Assembly (NCBI GenBank): GCA_944381535.1
Contig: CALWLN010000126.1
Coordinates: 1 to 64,000 of the forward strand
Direction of reading: 5' to 3'
Origin: an uncultured Lachnospiraceae bacterium
GTDB lineage: Bacteria; Bacillota; Clostridia; Lachnospirales; Lachnospiraceae
DNA length: 64,000 bases
The notes beneath the pieces were generated by a model that did not search any database, was not told the DNA's origin, and was given only the letters and a program-made list of their open reading frames with translations. Position numbers and translations under genes: made by a program. Shown piece by piece: positions 33,329 through 43,477 of this stretch. Every line of letters begins with the position of its first letter. Within the stretch, counting starts at the first letter, position 1.

Positions 33329-36058
33329 TTAGTCTTCATACATCCAATCTAATGTTTCCAGAAGTTCTCCTACCAGTCCCACCTGTCTTGGTATCAGTTT
33401 CTGCGTACTTTCCACAACGCCAACTACCGTAAAGGAACCTCTTCCAAAAAATATCTTATGCTTACCTCTTTCATATCGAAAGGCGTGAATATCCACTACC
33501 GGCGCATTTTCTACCTTCATTGCCTCCCCATATACAACGGCCAGCCCTCCTCTGTCATCCGCATGGGTATCTGTTTCCAACTCCGGTACCTGAAGCCAGC
33601 GGGAATTTTTGTGCTTCGTATTCTCCCGGAAATATCCAATCAGCAGATATACATCCTGATCAAATTCTATCTCAAACTTGGCTCCATCCGCACTTTCCGC
33701 CACTGTCATTGGAATCTGAATGCCGGTAAGTCCCTCTATTTCAGGTGCGCACGCCAAAATCAGACGGTCGTTATCAGTAAATATCTGCCCCCCTTTCTGC
33801 ACCTTGTATGTAAAATACCCCTCGGTAAATACCCGAAAAGCCGCTTCTTTCAATGGTTCTCTGCCCGCTGGTTCCTCCACTCCATCAGAAGGAAATATAC
33901 CGTTCTTCATTTCTTTCAAATGCTTCACAAAGCACTCATATTCGTGCTCATATACGGGCAAACACTGCTCCCAATGCCTGAATGCATTTCCATCGGGAAA
34001 AGGAATCTTTCGCTGCGGGGTCTGCATACTGTTGGCATAAAAATATGTCTTTTTCGTAAGTTCTGTAAGCAATCTATATTGTTCCAGGCTCTCTCTTAGA
34101 TATCTTTCCGCTTCTTCCAGAAGTGACAATTCTCCTTCAAGTTTATCATTCATCCCGGAGCGGTAACGCATTACAGCCACCGCCGCTAGCACTTTATTGC
34201 CATAAAACATGGTCATATGATAAATTGCCTGTATATCAGTTATAAACCTCTCATATTCCTCTTTCCGCTCTGTAACATATGGCGCCGCATGCTTAATCAT
34301 GGATAGCGCTTTCTCTGCATAAAAAAAAGTTTCCTTTACCATATCTACAGGTGTCTCACCGAAATGCGGTTTATGCGATTTTTCTTTTTCTATATATTCG
34401 TCAAGTGTTTCGCCCGGTGTGGAAACAGATTTATAGAGTTCCATATTCGGCCGGTACTTCCGCGCATGTGTAAACTGTGCCATCGTCTGTCCAAGACTCA
34501 TAGTCTCCCTGTTTCCCTCAGTAATACCAACTCTCCTTAATATTCGGGGTGCACACTCTCCTGCAGCTTCCATGGCATCTAATACAGCTTCCCCCGCATT
34601 GAGGCCACAGCCGAAATGCCTCGCAAACACATCCACCCAATACAAGCGCTCATCCTGCTCATCTCTGTATGGATTCCATGCATATCGCATCCACATCTGA
34701 TACCACATCCAATCACGCTCCACAGCCTTCAGCCTGGGGGTTGACTTATCCGGCGCATACGGCCAATCCCAAAAGAACATGGGATACAAATGCAGTCCGT
34801 TTCCTCCCAAGCGGGCAATTCCGGCCTGAACGCTTTTCTGAATAAAAGCAGGCGAACCATATCGAAAAGGTTCCAGATCCGCAAGAACATGCACATTAAG
34901 AATATGCGGCTGCCCATGCGAACTTAACTCTTTATGAATCTTCTGCCATTTACCTGTCGGTAAATATGTCGTTAAACCTTCGCCATTATACTTCCACATA
35001 GTATAAAGATTCGAATACTGTTTCATCCCCTCTACTAATATAGGATGTGCGTCAACAGCATGCGCTCGGAGAATAATCGGTGGTTCTTTTTCCAGCCCCG
35101 CCTGCTCCACTCCTTCTTTGACCGCCGGCAAAATTGTCTTAAGAAACCAATCCGACTTATTCTGCTGCCCTTGAAGCGCCTCACCCAGGCAAACCATCAG
35201 TCCCACATTTGGGAACACCTTGATAAATTCTACAATGCATTCAAATGTATAATCCCTTACAATTGGCTCAATGTCCTTCTGAAGCAACTCCAGATTATGC
35301 TTGACCGCAAATGGATAAGGAATATGAATATTGTAAAACTTAAGGACTGTCCATATGCCCCTTTTATCACATTCGGCGGTAAGCCATTGAAAGATTTCAC
35401 AATTTCGCTTATATTCTTCCTCCGTAACCTCTAGTGCTTCCGGATAATGTTCCAGCTTGATAAGGGACGAAAAAGGATGACCGCTCCAGATATAAAGTAC
35501 GTTACATCGCTGGGACACCATCATATCCAGATACTCCTCCCACAATTCCTTATCATAGAACCAGGGAAATCTGTCGGGTGTTATTGGATATTCATAAGTT
35601 TTTCTAGGGGGCTCGATCTTTGTAAGCTGTAGACCAAGTACAGGTCCCCTCAATTTCATAACCGGTGCATCACCATAATATAATTCGTGTGGGAGTTCTT
35701 TTTTTCGATCCACACGTTCTTCCATTTCTAGACATCCATAAAGCGCTCCTGTATCACTACCTCCGACAATCAAGAATCTTCTTCCGGACAGGGTTGCAAT
35801 ATAGAATCCTTCCCCTTCTGGTGCTTTTGTGTGATAAATTAGTTCTTCCTCTGCTTCTCTTGTACGAATCCACTCTGAAGCATTCCTGTCTGCCACAAAG
35901 ATAGAAACCGCATCCGGTCTTACCACTTGCTGATACTCTGCTTCATCCATATGCATCACTTGGTAGCCATTTCTGGTTAAAGCTCCTTCCAGGCGGCTCA
36001 GACCATATTCAATTCTGTTATTACAATTTTTAGGTTGTACCAGATATACTTTACTCAC
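33329..36058 (-). CDS. Uncharacterised glycosidase-like protein (909 aa)
   Basis: The first 110 residues look like a GH20/GH67-type N-terminal domain (FYIATLSGRRFLIVGGSDTG, ALYGCLEMEER), a feature of alpha-glucuronidase-like enzymes. The next 450 residues look like a TIM barrel (LWEEYLDMMVSQRCNVLYIW, IILRAHAVDAHP, LNVHVLADLEPF, MFFWDWPYAP, then MWYQMWMRYAWNPYRD). The C terminus is a beta-sandwich. It lacks a signal peptide. I could not assign it to a family with confidence; galacturonidase/rhamnosidase-type GH families used on RG-II (such as GH138 or GH139) are candidates that need a profile search. The GTG start overlaps the GH140-GH43 gene by eight bases and is preceded by AAGGAG. Confidence 0.6.
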   Translation of the reverse strand: MSKVYLVQPKNCNNRIEYGLSRLEGALTRNGYQVMHMDEAEYQQVVRPDAVSIFVADRNASEWIRTREAEEELIYHTKAPEGEGFYIATLSGRRFLIVGGSDTGALYGCLEMEERVDRKKELPHELYYGDAPVMKLRGPVLGLQLTKIEPPRKTYEYPITPDRFPWFYDKELWEEYLDMMVSQRCNVLYIWSGHPFSSLIKLEHYPEALEVTEEEYKRNCEIFQWLTAECDKRGIWTVLKFYNIHIPYPFAVKHNLELLQKDIEPIVRDYTFECIVEFIKVFPNVGLMVCLGEALQGQQNKSDWFLKTILPAVKEGVEQAGLEKEPPIILRAHAVDAHPILVEGMKQYSNLYTMWKYNGEGLTTYLPTGKWQKIHKELSSHGQPHILNVHVLADLEPFRYGSPAFIQKSVQAGIARLGGNGLHLYPMFFWDWPYAPDKSTPRLKAVERDWMWYQMWMRYAWNPYRDEQDERLYWVDVFARHFGCGLNAGEAVLDAMEAAGECAPRILRRVGITEGNRETMSLGQTMAQFTHARKYRPNMELYKSVSTPGETLDEYIEKEKSHKPHFGETPVDMVKETFFYAEKALSMIKHAAPYVTERKEEYERFITDIQAIYHMTMFYGNKVLAAVAVMRYRSGMNDKLEGELSLLEEAERYLRESLEQYRLLTELTKKTYFYANSMQTPQRKIPFPDGNAFRHWEQCLPVYEHEYECFVKHLKEMKNGIFPSDGVEEPAGREPLKEAAFRVFTEGYFTYKVQKGGQIFTDNDRLILACAPEIEGLTGIQIPMTVAESADGAKFEIEFDQDVYLLIGYFRENTKHKNSRWLQVPELETDTHADDRGGLAVVYGEAMKVENAPVVDIHAFRYERGKHKIFFGRGSFTVVGVVESTQKLIPRQVGLVGELLETLDWMYED

Positions 36059-38366
36059 TGCACACGTTCTCCTTATCTTCTAATAAGCTCCACTCTTTTT
36101 GATATGTAAGGCTCAAGGTATGATCTTCATGAAACTGAATCGGCAGCCAGATATAAGAGCAACGCTCAAAATTCTCTGTATTATGCCTCTCTGCCATGTG
36201 AATATAAAATTCTTCTCTATCCTCTACCTTGAAAATATAAGTACTCTGGGAACGGAACGTCAAATGCTCCTCATCCCCGATACAAGGATCTCCCATATCT
36301 TCCCAAGGACCAAACAGATTTGTCGCTCTGAAATACTTAGCCTGATTGAATGCCCAGGATGTCAGATCCGAAGTAATCATAAAATAATACCCGTCATGGT
36401 AGACTACTGTAGCAGCCTCCCTCCAGAAAGCCACATCCACTCTACGATATTCCGAAGTAAATGACAAATAATCATCACTCAGCTTCACAATGTATTGACA
36501 GCGATCCTTTCCAACCTGTCTGTCATAGATAAAGTAGGCACTTCCGTCTCTGTCCTGGTAAACGGTACAATCTCTGACCAATCCATTGTCATCAACAGGT
36601 CTGGAGTACCCCAGCCACCGATAGTTACCATTCACCGTTTCACATACAGCAACACCTGCTTCCGCAGTTCCGAGAGTATCTCCATGGTCTCCAGGATATT
36701 TCACATAATGGCACCATAACACATATTGCTTCGTATTCTTGTTATAAATAATTTTCGGACGTTCAAAACGCATCGGTGCGTAAAGCTGACTCTCAGGATC
36801 ATAAGAGCAACACAAAATGGTTCCTTCATATTCCCAGTTATATAAATCCGTGGACGCATACATCACCACCCCCTGTGTTGTGGTCTGCCCGCCTTTCCCG
36901 TTCTTAGCAACTGGCAGAGGGCGCAAAGCCATGCCATACCAGTGGTACACACCATCCACATAGAGAATACCTCCGTCACTAGCATTGATAATATTCCCAT
37001 CCGTATCCCGCCACGTTACGAATTCCGTTAGTTCACCGTTGATAAAGCTATGTCTTTCCGCGTTTGCCCTCTTCAGTACCAATACCCAGTCGTTTGCCTC
37101 CCCTTTTCTGGCTGCCGGACTGGCCATCCATTTATCAATTCCTTTCAATGTGGTAATATAGCTGTATGTACCATCCTGCGGATTCATCCACCATGCGTCC
37201 ATAGGAATGTCACGATATCTTGACAAATTTAATTTGAATTCATCTCCACTATAATCATAACAAAACACGTAATCTTTCCCTGTAAAAACAGCGATTCTAT
37301 GATAGCGTTCCTTCTGCCCAAAACAAAGGATGGAATCATCCGGTCTTCCGTTCATAAAATCCACGCTCTCCATTAATTCCTTCAGATATTTGAGCTGAGC
37401 GGAACCCGGATGATGAATCGCATCTTTCCAGGTCTCACGAACTCCATATGCACCACCTTCCCTGTTATCATGAAATTGCATAATACTATTGTTTCCATAA
37501 GTATGCCCGGCAGCACCTGCAAAAACAGACCAGTATGCGTAGCGGCGGATATCCCATTCTTCCCAATAAGGATTACGTGGGTTATGCAGTCCCTGTGGAA
37601 TCCCTTCATAAGAAGGCTCTCCATCTAATGTAGGTTTCTGCCGTATATAGCCATGATCACGTTCTACATATTTCCAGTTATCCTCTCCGAAATAAATTTC
37701 TTTCGCTTCGTTATCATCCCATTCTCCAAGATGTTCCTGATCATATCTCCGATGTCCGGACTGAAACATATTAATGTCCAGCCAATCCATTTCATGAAAC
37801 CAGCGGGATGATGAGGTCCTTCCGAATGGATGGTATGCGATCAACCGCTCCGGATTATAAGATTTCAAGATTTCCGCCTCCCGGCAAAAAACATCAAAGG
37901 CAACATCTCCTCGAACATCTCCCCCTAGAATCCAGATTAGATTCTTCCGCTTCTGAAAACGTTCCCCCAGAAACCTGGCATAAGTCTCTATATTGTCCAT
38001 ATTCAAAATACCACTTTTCACTAGAGAACCCCATGCCGGCAAAAGCCCAATGTATAATCCCATCTCTTCCGCAATCTGCAACACTTTATCTACAAAGTAC
38101 CAATATTCTTTCTTTGTAACATCCTTGATCTCGGTGTCCTGAGAAGGCTCTGCTTTTTTGTCCGGCAATTTGTGAACCAGAACCGTTAGGATAATATTAT
38201 ATCCTTTTTCCTTCCGGTTTCTAAAATATATCCTTATATCCTTCTCATTCAATTTCTGCAACATCAGCCATGCAGTATCTCCAAGCCAGAAGAATGGCCT
38301 ATCACCTTCCATGAGATATCTTCCATTTTCGCTCACATGCAAGTGATTCTTTTTCCAGTCTATCAT
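36051..38366 (-). CDS. GH140 (apiosidase)-GH43 fusion enzyme
   Basis: Residues 1-435 form a DUF4038/GH140 barrel: SENGRYLMEGDRPFFWLGDT (about 12-32), IWILGGDVRGDVAFD (about 144), and YEGIPQGLHNPRNPYWEE (about 248-265). Residues about 445-765 form a second catalytic module, a five-bladed propeller (TWRDTDGNIINASDGGILYV, FERPKIIYNKNTKQYVLWCH), close to GH43 subfamily 24-type exo-galactanases, which also lack the usual Asp base. GH140 includes the endo-apiosidase of RG-II. No signal peptide. First gene of unit A; GGAGG precedes the ATG. The GH140 assignment is by remembered similarity and should be checked. Confidence 0.82.
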   Translation of the reverse strand: MIDWKKNHLHVSENGRYLMEGDRPFFWLGDTAWLMLQKLNEKDIRIYFRNRKEKGYNIILTVLVHKLPDKKAEPSQDTEIKDVTKKEYWYFVDKVLQIAEEMGLYIGLLPAWGSLVKSGILNMDNIETYARFLGERFQKRKNLIWILGGDVRGDVAFDVFCREAEILKSYNPERLIAYHPFGRTSSSRWFHEMDWLDINMFQSGHRRYDQEHLGEWDDNEAKEIYFGEDNWKYVERDHGYIRQKPTLDGEPSYEGIPQGLHNPRNPYWEEWDIRRYAYWSVFAGAAGHTYGNNSIMQFHDNREGGAYGVRETWKDAIHHPGSAQLKYLKELMESVDFMNGRPDDSILCFGQKERYHRIAVFTGKDYVFCYDYSGDEFKLNLSRYRDIPMDAWWMNPQDGTYSYITTLKGIDKWMASPAARKGEANDWVLVLKRANAERHSFINGELTEFVTWRDTDGNIINASDGGILYVDGVYHWYGMALRPLPVAKNGKGGQTTTQGVVMYASTDLYNWEYEGTILCCSYDPESQLYAPMRFERPKIIYNKNTKQYVLWCHYVKYPGDHGDTLGTAEAGVAVCETVNGNYRWLGYSRPVDDNGLVRDCTVYQDRDGSAYFIYDRQVGKDRCQYIVKLSDDYLSFTSEYRRVDVAFWREAATVVYHDGYYFMITSDLTSWAFNQAKYFRATNLFGPWEDMGDPCIGDEEHLTFRSQSTYIFKVEDREEFYIHMAERHNTENFERCSYIWLPIQFHEDHTLSLTYQKEWSLLEDKENVCSE

Positions 38367-38516
38367 ATGACTCCTCCATTTTCTCTAGACCGTTCCTTAT
38401 AAGACAATCAAACTCTAGCCTTTTGTTCATTATTTTAATATATGCTTGTTTCTTTTTATAATAATGCATTTTTTGAAACATTACATCCTCTTTTGGGACT
38501 ATTTTATGTTTTATTT
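38367..38516 (-). promoter_or_regulatory. Intergenic region, presumed promoter of unit A
   Basis: AT-rich 150 bases between GH95 and the GH140-GH43 gene. The minus strand contains GTTTCAAAAAATG (38479-38467), nearly identical to GTTTCGAAAAATG at 60300-60288 upstream of unit B. A clear -35/-10 pair is not visible and no terminator hairpin is seen. Confidence 0.35.
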
Positions 38517-40688
38517 TTAAACACTTAATGTAAAAGCTTGTCCTTTCTTTATCTTAACGCTATAACATTTTCGCTGGTAATATATTTTTCCTTCGTAATC
38601 CTGATAAGCCTTCAACTCACAGTGCTCCAATGTATGATTAGACCATTTCAGACTGATTTCTGCATTCCGGGGAAGTCTCAGTCCATTTACACTTCCAGAC
38701 TCCCATTTTTGAGGCAGTGCCGGCAACAACAACACCCGGTCTTCATCCGCCTGAACCAGCATTTCAGCCATGGCTGCAACAGCTCCCATATTACCATCTA
38801 TCTGAAATACATGCCCATTCCTTATAGGATGTGTGTCCATCCGATTCGGAAATGTGGATTTTTCCCACAGCTTCTCCAAGTTTTTCAGTGCCTTTTCACT
38901 TTCACCCAGTCTTGCATAAAAATTTACAATCCATGCGCAGCTCCATCCGGTATGTCCGCCTCCGTAATAGAGCCGTCTTTCCAATGTCTGTAAAGCTGCT
39001 TTGGCAAGTTCGGGGGTCTTGTCAACCGTAATCTGATGAGCCGGGCAAAGCGCATACAAGTGGGAAATATGCCTGTGTCCCGGATCCCCTTCCTTATAGT
39101 CCTTCCGCCATTCCATGATCTGACCATATTTCCCAACCTTATCCTTAGGAATTCTGGTAAGAATATTGGATGATTTATCTACTATCTCATCCTGGATACC
39201 AAGTTCCTTCGATGCTTTCAGATACCCTTCAATCAACTCTCTTAGTATCTGATGATCCATTGCAGCCCCGGCACATACGCTACATTTTACGCCGTTTTCT
39301 AGGTAATATGTATTCTCGGGAGACACCGAAGGGCATACGATTAGTTCCCCCTGATCCTCTATCAGAAAATCATGAAAAAACAATACTGCTTCTTTTAATA
39401 TCGGATACATATCCTGCAAAAATCCCTTATCCTGCGTGTAAAGATAATGATTCCAGATATGGGTACAAAGCCACGCTGCTCCCATAACCCAATAGCTTCC
39501 GGATCTGTTAATATCCTGTGGCGCACAGTCTCCCCAAATATCCGTATTATGATGGGCGACCAACCCCCTACAGCCATACATTCTCTCTGCCACGTCATTT
39601 CCTCGTGGTACCATCCGTTTTAAATGCTCAAGCAAAGGGGCATGGCACTCTGAAAGATTACAGATTTCTGCTGGCCAATAATTCATTTCCGTATTGATAT
39701 TAATCGTAAACTTCGAGTCCCACGGAGGAGTCATACTGTCATTCCAGATTCCCTGAAGGTTCAGTGGCAGACTTCCGGGTCTGCTACCGGATATCATAAG
39801 ATAACGCCCAAACTGAAAGTAATCCTCAGCAAACGTGTTTTCTTCCCCCTCCAGATGAAATGTCGTACGTTCAAACAGGCTTGTGTAATCCATCACATGC
39901 TGCTTTCTAATTTCATCATATTCCATTTCCCGGGCTGCGCAAAGTTTCTTCCTTACCTCCTCTTCGGGGTTCTCACAATAAAAAGTCGTCTCACAACTGA
40001 TATAAATCGTAACCTCCGTTGCGTCTTTCACCAAAAGATGCTCTCCCATAACACTTACTGTTCCATCCTTGACCTTCGCCCCCATTCCTAACAGGAACCG
40101 GACACCTCCTTCTCCCAGGGCTCCGTCAATAAATGTCGTGACTTCATCCAGCTTTCCCGCATGATCATAAAATCGTTCCCTTCGAAGCAAAGCTTCAAAA
40201 GATATCTGTGGTCCGGAGGTCTTCATATGGATTACCAGCACACCCGCCGGAAAGGAAGATAGATATTCTTTGTGCATAGGATATCTCTGATTCTCAAATT
40301 CAAATGTAAAGTTCTCTTCTATGATGCCTTCTTTAAGATGTAAACTTCTCTGGTAATCTGATACTTTCTCTCCAATGTTCCTGAATACCAGTTTTGCGTC
40401 AGCTAGCATTTGAAAGGGTCGTTCACTTTGCGGTAAGCCGGAAAAAGTATACCGCATCAAATCCTGGGCCTCCGGTATATGACCGGATAAAATCAGTTCT
40501 CTTACCCTGTCAAGATTTTCTCTGGCTTCCGGATTTATCCGGTCAACAGGTGCTCCATACCATATACTATCTTGATTTAATAAAATCGTTTCTTTTTCCG
40601 TTCCTCCATATATCATGGCCCCCAGCCTTCCGTTTCCGATTGGAAGCGCTTCGCCAAAGCCATCTGCAGCTTTATAAAATGTAATCAT
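38517..40688 (-). CDS. GH95 alpha-L-fucosidase/alpha-L-galactosidase
   Basis: 723 residues. The N-terminal supersandwich domain has EALPIGNGRLGAMIYGGTEK (about 13-32) and LLNQDSIWYGAP. The (alpha/alpha)6 barrel has SKFTININTEMNYWPAEICN (about 320) and QIDGNMGAVAAMAEMLVQAD (about 640). GH95 inverts and removes alpha-1,2-fucose or L-galactose; in Bacteroides an RG-II GH95 is an alpha-L-galactosidase. No signal peptide. The start overlaps the end of the ABC exporter gene (ATGA), so it is the last gene of unit B. Confidence 0.92.
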   Translation of the reverse strand: MITFYKAADGFGEALPIGNGRLGAMIYGGTEKETILLNQDSIWYGAPVDRINPEARENLDRVRELILSGHIPEAQDLMRYTFSGLPQSERPFQMLADAKLVFRNIGEKVSDYQRSLHLKEGIIEENFTFEFENQRYPMHKEYLSSFPAGVLVIHMKTSGPQISFEALLRRERFYDHAGKLDEVTTFIDGALGEGGVRFLLGMGAKVKDGTVSVMGEHLLVKDATEVTIYISCETTFYCENPEEEVRKKLCAAREMEYDEIRKQHVMDYTSLFERTTFHLEGEENTFAEDYFQFGRYLMISGSRPGSLPLNLQGIWNDSMTPPWDSKFTININTEMNYWPAEICNLSECHAPLLEHLKRMVPRGNDVAERMYGCRGLVAHHNTDIWGDCAPQDINRSGSYWVMGAAWLCTHIWNHYLYTQDKGFLQDMYPILKEAVLFFHDFLIEDQGELIVCPSVSPENTYYLENGVKCSVCAGAAMDHQILRELIEGYLKASKELGIQDEIVDKSSNILTRIPKDKVGKYGQIMEWRKDYKEGDPGHRHISHLYALCPAHQITVDKTPELAKAALQTLERRLYYGGGHTGWSCAWIVNFYARLGESEKALKNLEKLWEKSTFPNRMDTHPIRNGHVFQIDGNMGAVAAMAEMLVQADEDRVLLLPALPQKWESGSVNGLRLPRNAEISLKWSNHTLEHCELKAYQDYEGKIYYQRKCYSVKIKKGQAFTLSV

Positions 40689-42880
40689 TTCGTCCTCCTC
40701 ATATCATTCATCATCAATTGAGCCATCACCAGCCGATAATATATTCCTTTCCTCTCAATCAGCTCATCATGGGTTCCGACTTCCGCAATACGATGTTTAT
40801 CCAGAACCACCAGGCGGTCTGCGCCCTTCAACGTTGAAAGCCTGTGCGCAATCGCTATCGTAGTCCTCCCGGCCGTAAGCCTGTGCAGCGCCTGTTGAAT
40901 CAGATATTCACTCTCGGTATCCAGGCTGGCAGTGGCTTCATCCAGTATCAGGAGCTTTGGATTGCTTAAAATCGCCCGTGCGATTGCAATCCTCTGACGT
41001 TCCCCCCCTGATAGGTTGTATCCATGTTCACCCACATAAGTCTCATAACCATCCGGCGTCCTACAGATAAAGTCATGAGCATTCGCCATTTTTGCTGCTT
41101 GAATCACATCTTCATAGGAAGCATCCGGTTTTGCAAATCGTATATTATTTAAGATAGTTCCTGCAAACAGAAAATTCTCCTGTAGTACAACTCCAATCTG
41201 GGAATGGAATTTTTTCAGCCGGATATTCCTGATATCGTTATCATCTATCCATAAAATTCCATCATCTGCTTCATATAAATGCATAATCAGATTGATGATT
41301 GTAGATTTGCCGGCACCTGAAGCGCCTACCAGGCCAATCATCTCGCCCGGCCGGATGGTAAGATTAATATCCTTTAATACGGGTTGATATACTTTATACC
41401 CAAAGAATACATTTGCAAAGGTTATTTTCCCCGCAATATCCACTTCTCGGGAAGTATCACTATCTGCAATCGCAGGCTCGTGGCTCATAACGTCTCCAAT
41501 TCGTTCTACGCTGGTCATCATATCCAACAGCTTCTTCGGCAAATTACTGATCCATCCCGCGTAACCGTACAGAAGCGTTGCATAATTTAAAAACTGCACA
41601 AGTTCTCCCGTTGTCATATGTCCCGACAATGTATTTCTACCGCCAAAATAGACAACAAGATATGTTCCCATTCCAAGCACGAATGTCAGGCACGGATAAA
41701 CCACCGCCAGAAGAACCTCATTGCTGCGCTGGATACGCGCAAGATCATCTGTCATCTTTCCAAAATAGTCGGCTTCCCGCTGTTCCTGTCCATAAGACTT
41801 CACAACCTCCATGCCACTAATCACATCATGCAGCTTATTGTTAACCGCATCACTTTTCTTTGCCTGCATACGAAACCGCAGTCTCACCGTGTTCCGCATG
41901 ATATAGGACATCCAGACAACAGCGGGGACAAACAGGATAGCCACAAATGCCAGTTTCCAGTCCAAAATAAACATATAGATACCCACACACGGAAATAGCA
42001 GCGTAATGGAAAACATATTGGAAAAAGTATCATTCATAAAATTCCTGATTCTTCCGGTATCCCTTGAAACCCGGTTCATCAGTTCTCCCGGACTCCGGTC
42101 TCCAATGTAAGCCAGAGAAAGCAGCTGAATCTTCCGAAACAGCTTTATCCTCTGGTCGCTGCTAATCTTTGAACCCAGTTTCGCACACCAATAGCTTTTC
42201 GATACATTAAGAATCACTCCTCCAGCCCCTAATAGAAGCATTAATCCAAGACAGCATACAACCATTCCGAAGTTCCTCTCCCTTGAAACCAGCACATCAT
42301 CTACCAGCACCCTTTGTACTGCCGGACCTGCCATTGTTGCAAAGGAGGACAGCAACATCAACACCATGATGACAGCCAGATGCTTCCAATTGTCCCGGCA
42401 TATCTCTTTAAAAAAAGGTAACATTCCTTCCTTTTTTCCGGCACATCTTGGACATATCCTCGTCCTTGGCAGCGCCCTTCCACATGCAGGACATGACTTC
42501 TCATATTCTTGGCTGACAACTTTTATAGCACTTCCCTGCTTTAACAATCGCACTCCCCTCGACATATAAGCATAGCGCACATAATGCTTTGCTGAAAACC
42601 TTCCAATCAGCTCCTCTTCTCCGTCCCTCACAGCAATAAACCATCCGCAGGAAATCTGCGGTTCGCTGATCACATAATCACATTCCGCAAGCGGAATATC
42701 GTGGGAGATGTTCCCTTTCTCCAAGGTCAGAATCCGCCTGCTCGTAATCACGGTATATCCATCACTTTGATAATTACCCTGTATATCCATATCCAAAGGA
42801 ATACAATAATAGATTTCTTCTCCCTCCTGAAGCATACATAACTGTAAGCTATCCATAGATAATGAAAATTGTAAATTCAA
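40685..42880 (-). CDS. ABC exporter half-transporter with N-terminal PH-like and zinc-ribbon domains
   Basis: 731 residues. Residues 1-105: beta-rich PH-like domain (YYCIPLDMDIQGNYQSDGYT). Residues about 128-146: zinc ribbon CPACGRALPRTRICPRC. Residues 155-440: six-helix transmembrane domain. Residues 480-720: nucleotide-binding domain with GLVGASGAGKSTIINLIM (Walker A), NLSGGERQRIAIARAI (signature) and LLILDEATASLD (Walker B). A TTG start six bases after GGGAGGA fits better than the later ATG. It pairs with the exporter half upstream to form a heterodimer. Substrate unknown; export in a polysaccharide locus is unexpected. Confidence 0.88.
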   Translation of the reverse strand: MNLQFSLSMDSLQLCMLQEGEEIYYCIPLDMDIQGNYQSDGYTVITSRRILTLEKGNISHDIPLAECDYVISEPQISCGWFIAVRDGEEELIGRFSAKHYVRYAYMSRGVRLLKQGSAIKVVSQEYEKSCPACGRALPRTRICPRCAGKKEGMLPFFKEICRDNWKHLAVIMVLMLLSSFATMAGPAVQRVLVDDVLVSRERNFGMVVCCLGLMLLLGAGGVILNVSKSYWCAKLGSKISSDQRIKLFRKIQLLSLAYIGDRSPGELMNRVSRDTGRIRNFMNDTFSNMFSITLLFPCVGIYMFILDWKLAFVAILFVPAVVWMSYIMRNTVRLRFRMQAKKSDAVNNKLHDVISGMEVVKSYGQEQREADYFGKMTDDLARIQRSNEVLLAVVYPCLTFVLGMGTYLVVYFGGRNTLSGHMTTGELVQFLNYATLLYGYAGWISNLPKKLLDMMTSVERIGDVMSHEPAIADSDTSREVDIAGKITFANVFFGYKVYQPVLKDINLTIRPGEMIGLVGASGAGKSTIINLIMHLYEADDGILWIDDNDIRNIRLKKFHSQIGVVLQENFLFAGTILNNIRFAKPDASYEDVIQAAKMANAHDFICRTPDGYETYVGEHGYNLSGGERQRIAIARAILSNPKLLILDEATASLDTESEYLIQQALHRLTAGRTTIAIAHRLSTLKGADRLVVLDKHRIAEVGTHDELIERKGIYYRLVMAQLMMNDMRRTK

Positions 42881-42891
42881 ATCAGTCCTCC

Positions 42892-43476
42892 CTACAAAAA
42901 CAAATCCAGTTTTCTTCGCTCCGATGCAGTCAGTTTTTCCACATCAGATATTTCAAACCTGTTCTCATCAATATCCATAATCAGAATACGCGTCTCTGAC
43001 AAATGTAGAATGGCATTGCCGCCCATACGCACGGTAAAGCGGCATGCTCCCTGGTTGGTCACAACCTCCCAATAGGAATAACCAAATTCACTCTTTATAC
43101 TGATCACTTTTGTAATAACAGGCGTGAAATATCTGAGTTTTAGCTGCTCCCGCAACATGTTTCGGGTCTCGGAATCCACATCCCAGATATCCTTTACCAC
43201 ACCGATTTCCTTCGACCGCTCGTCCGCTGTTCGGATTGACAGATAGCGTTCCATTTCCCGAAACGGAAACATTCTAACCACATTTACACGGGGATAGAAC
43301 TGCTCTTCCAGTTTCAGGCTTAAAAACCCGCCTTTTGTTCTGGAAAATTCCGCATTCTTTTTATTCAAGTAAAAGGTTTTCAGCATTTCCTCTGTTTCCT
43401 TTTCCATTTGCTCCAAGTCGAATTCACCCGGCTCTCCTATAGGCTTACCCTTACCGGGGACTTCCCTTCTTCGCAT
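42892..43476 (-). CDS. DUF1854-family protein
   Basis: 194 residues. The recognisable part is FPRVNVVRMFPFREMERYLS (about 61) and EIGVVKDIWDVDSETRNMLR (about 87-106), then SYWEVVTNQGACRFTVR and a C-terminal DIDENRFEISDVEKLTA. DUF1854 proteins accompany ABC transporters elsewhere, including cyanophycin-associated ones. No membrane segment, so it is probably a cytoplasmic partner of the exporter. The gene lies one base after the first exporter half and 11 before the second, with GGAGG in front. Its biochemical role is unknown. Confidence 0.78.
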   Translation of the reverse strand: MRRREVPGKGKPIGEPGEFDLEQMEKETEEMLKTFYLNKKNAEFSRTKGGFLSLKLEEQFYPRVNVVRMFPFREMERYLSIRTADERSKEIGVVKDIWDVDSETRNMLREQLKLRYFTPVITKVISIKSEFGYSYWEVVTNQGACRFTVRMGGNAILHLSETRILIMDIDENRFEISDVEKLTASERRKLDLFL

Positions 43477-43477
43477 A

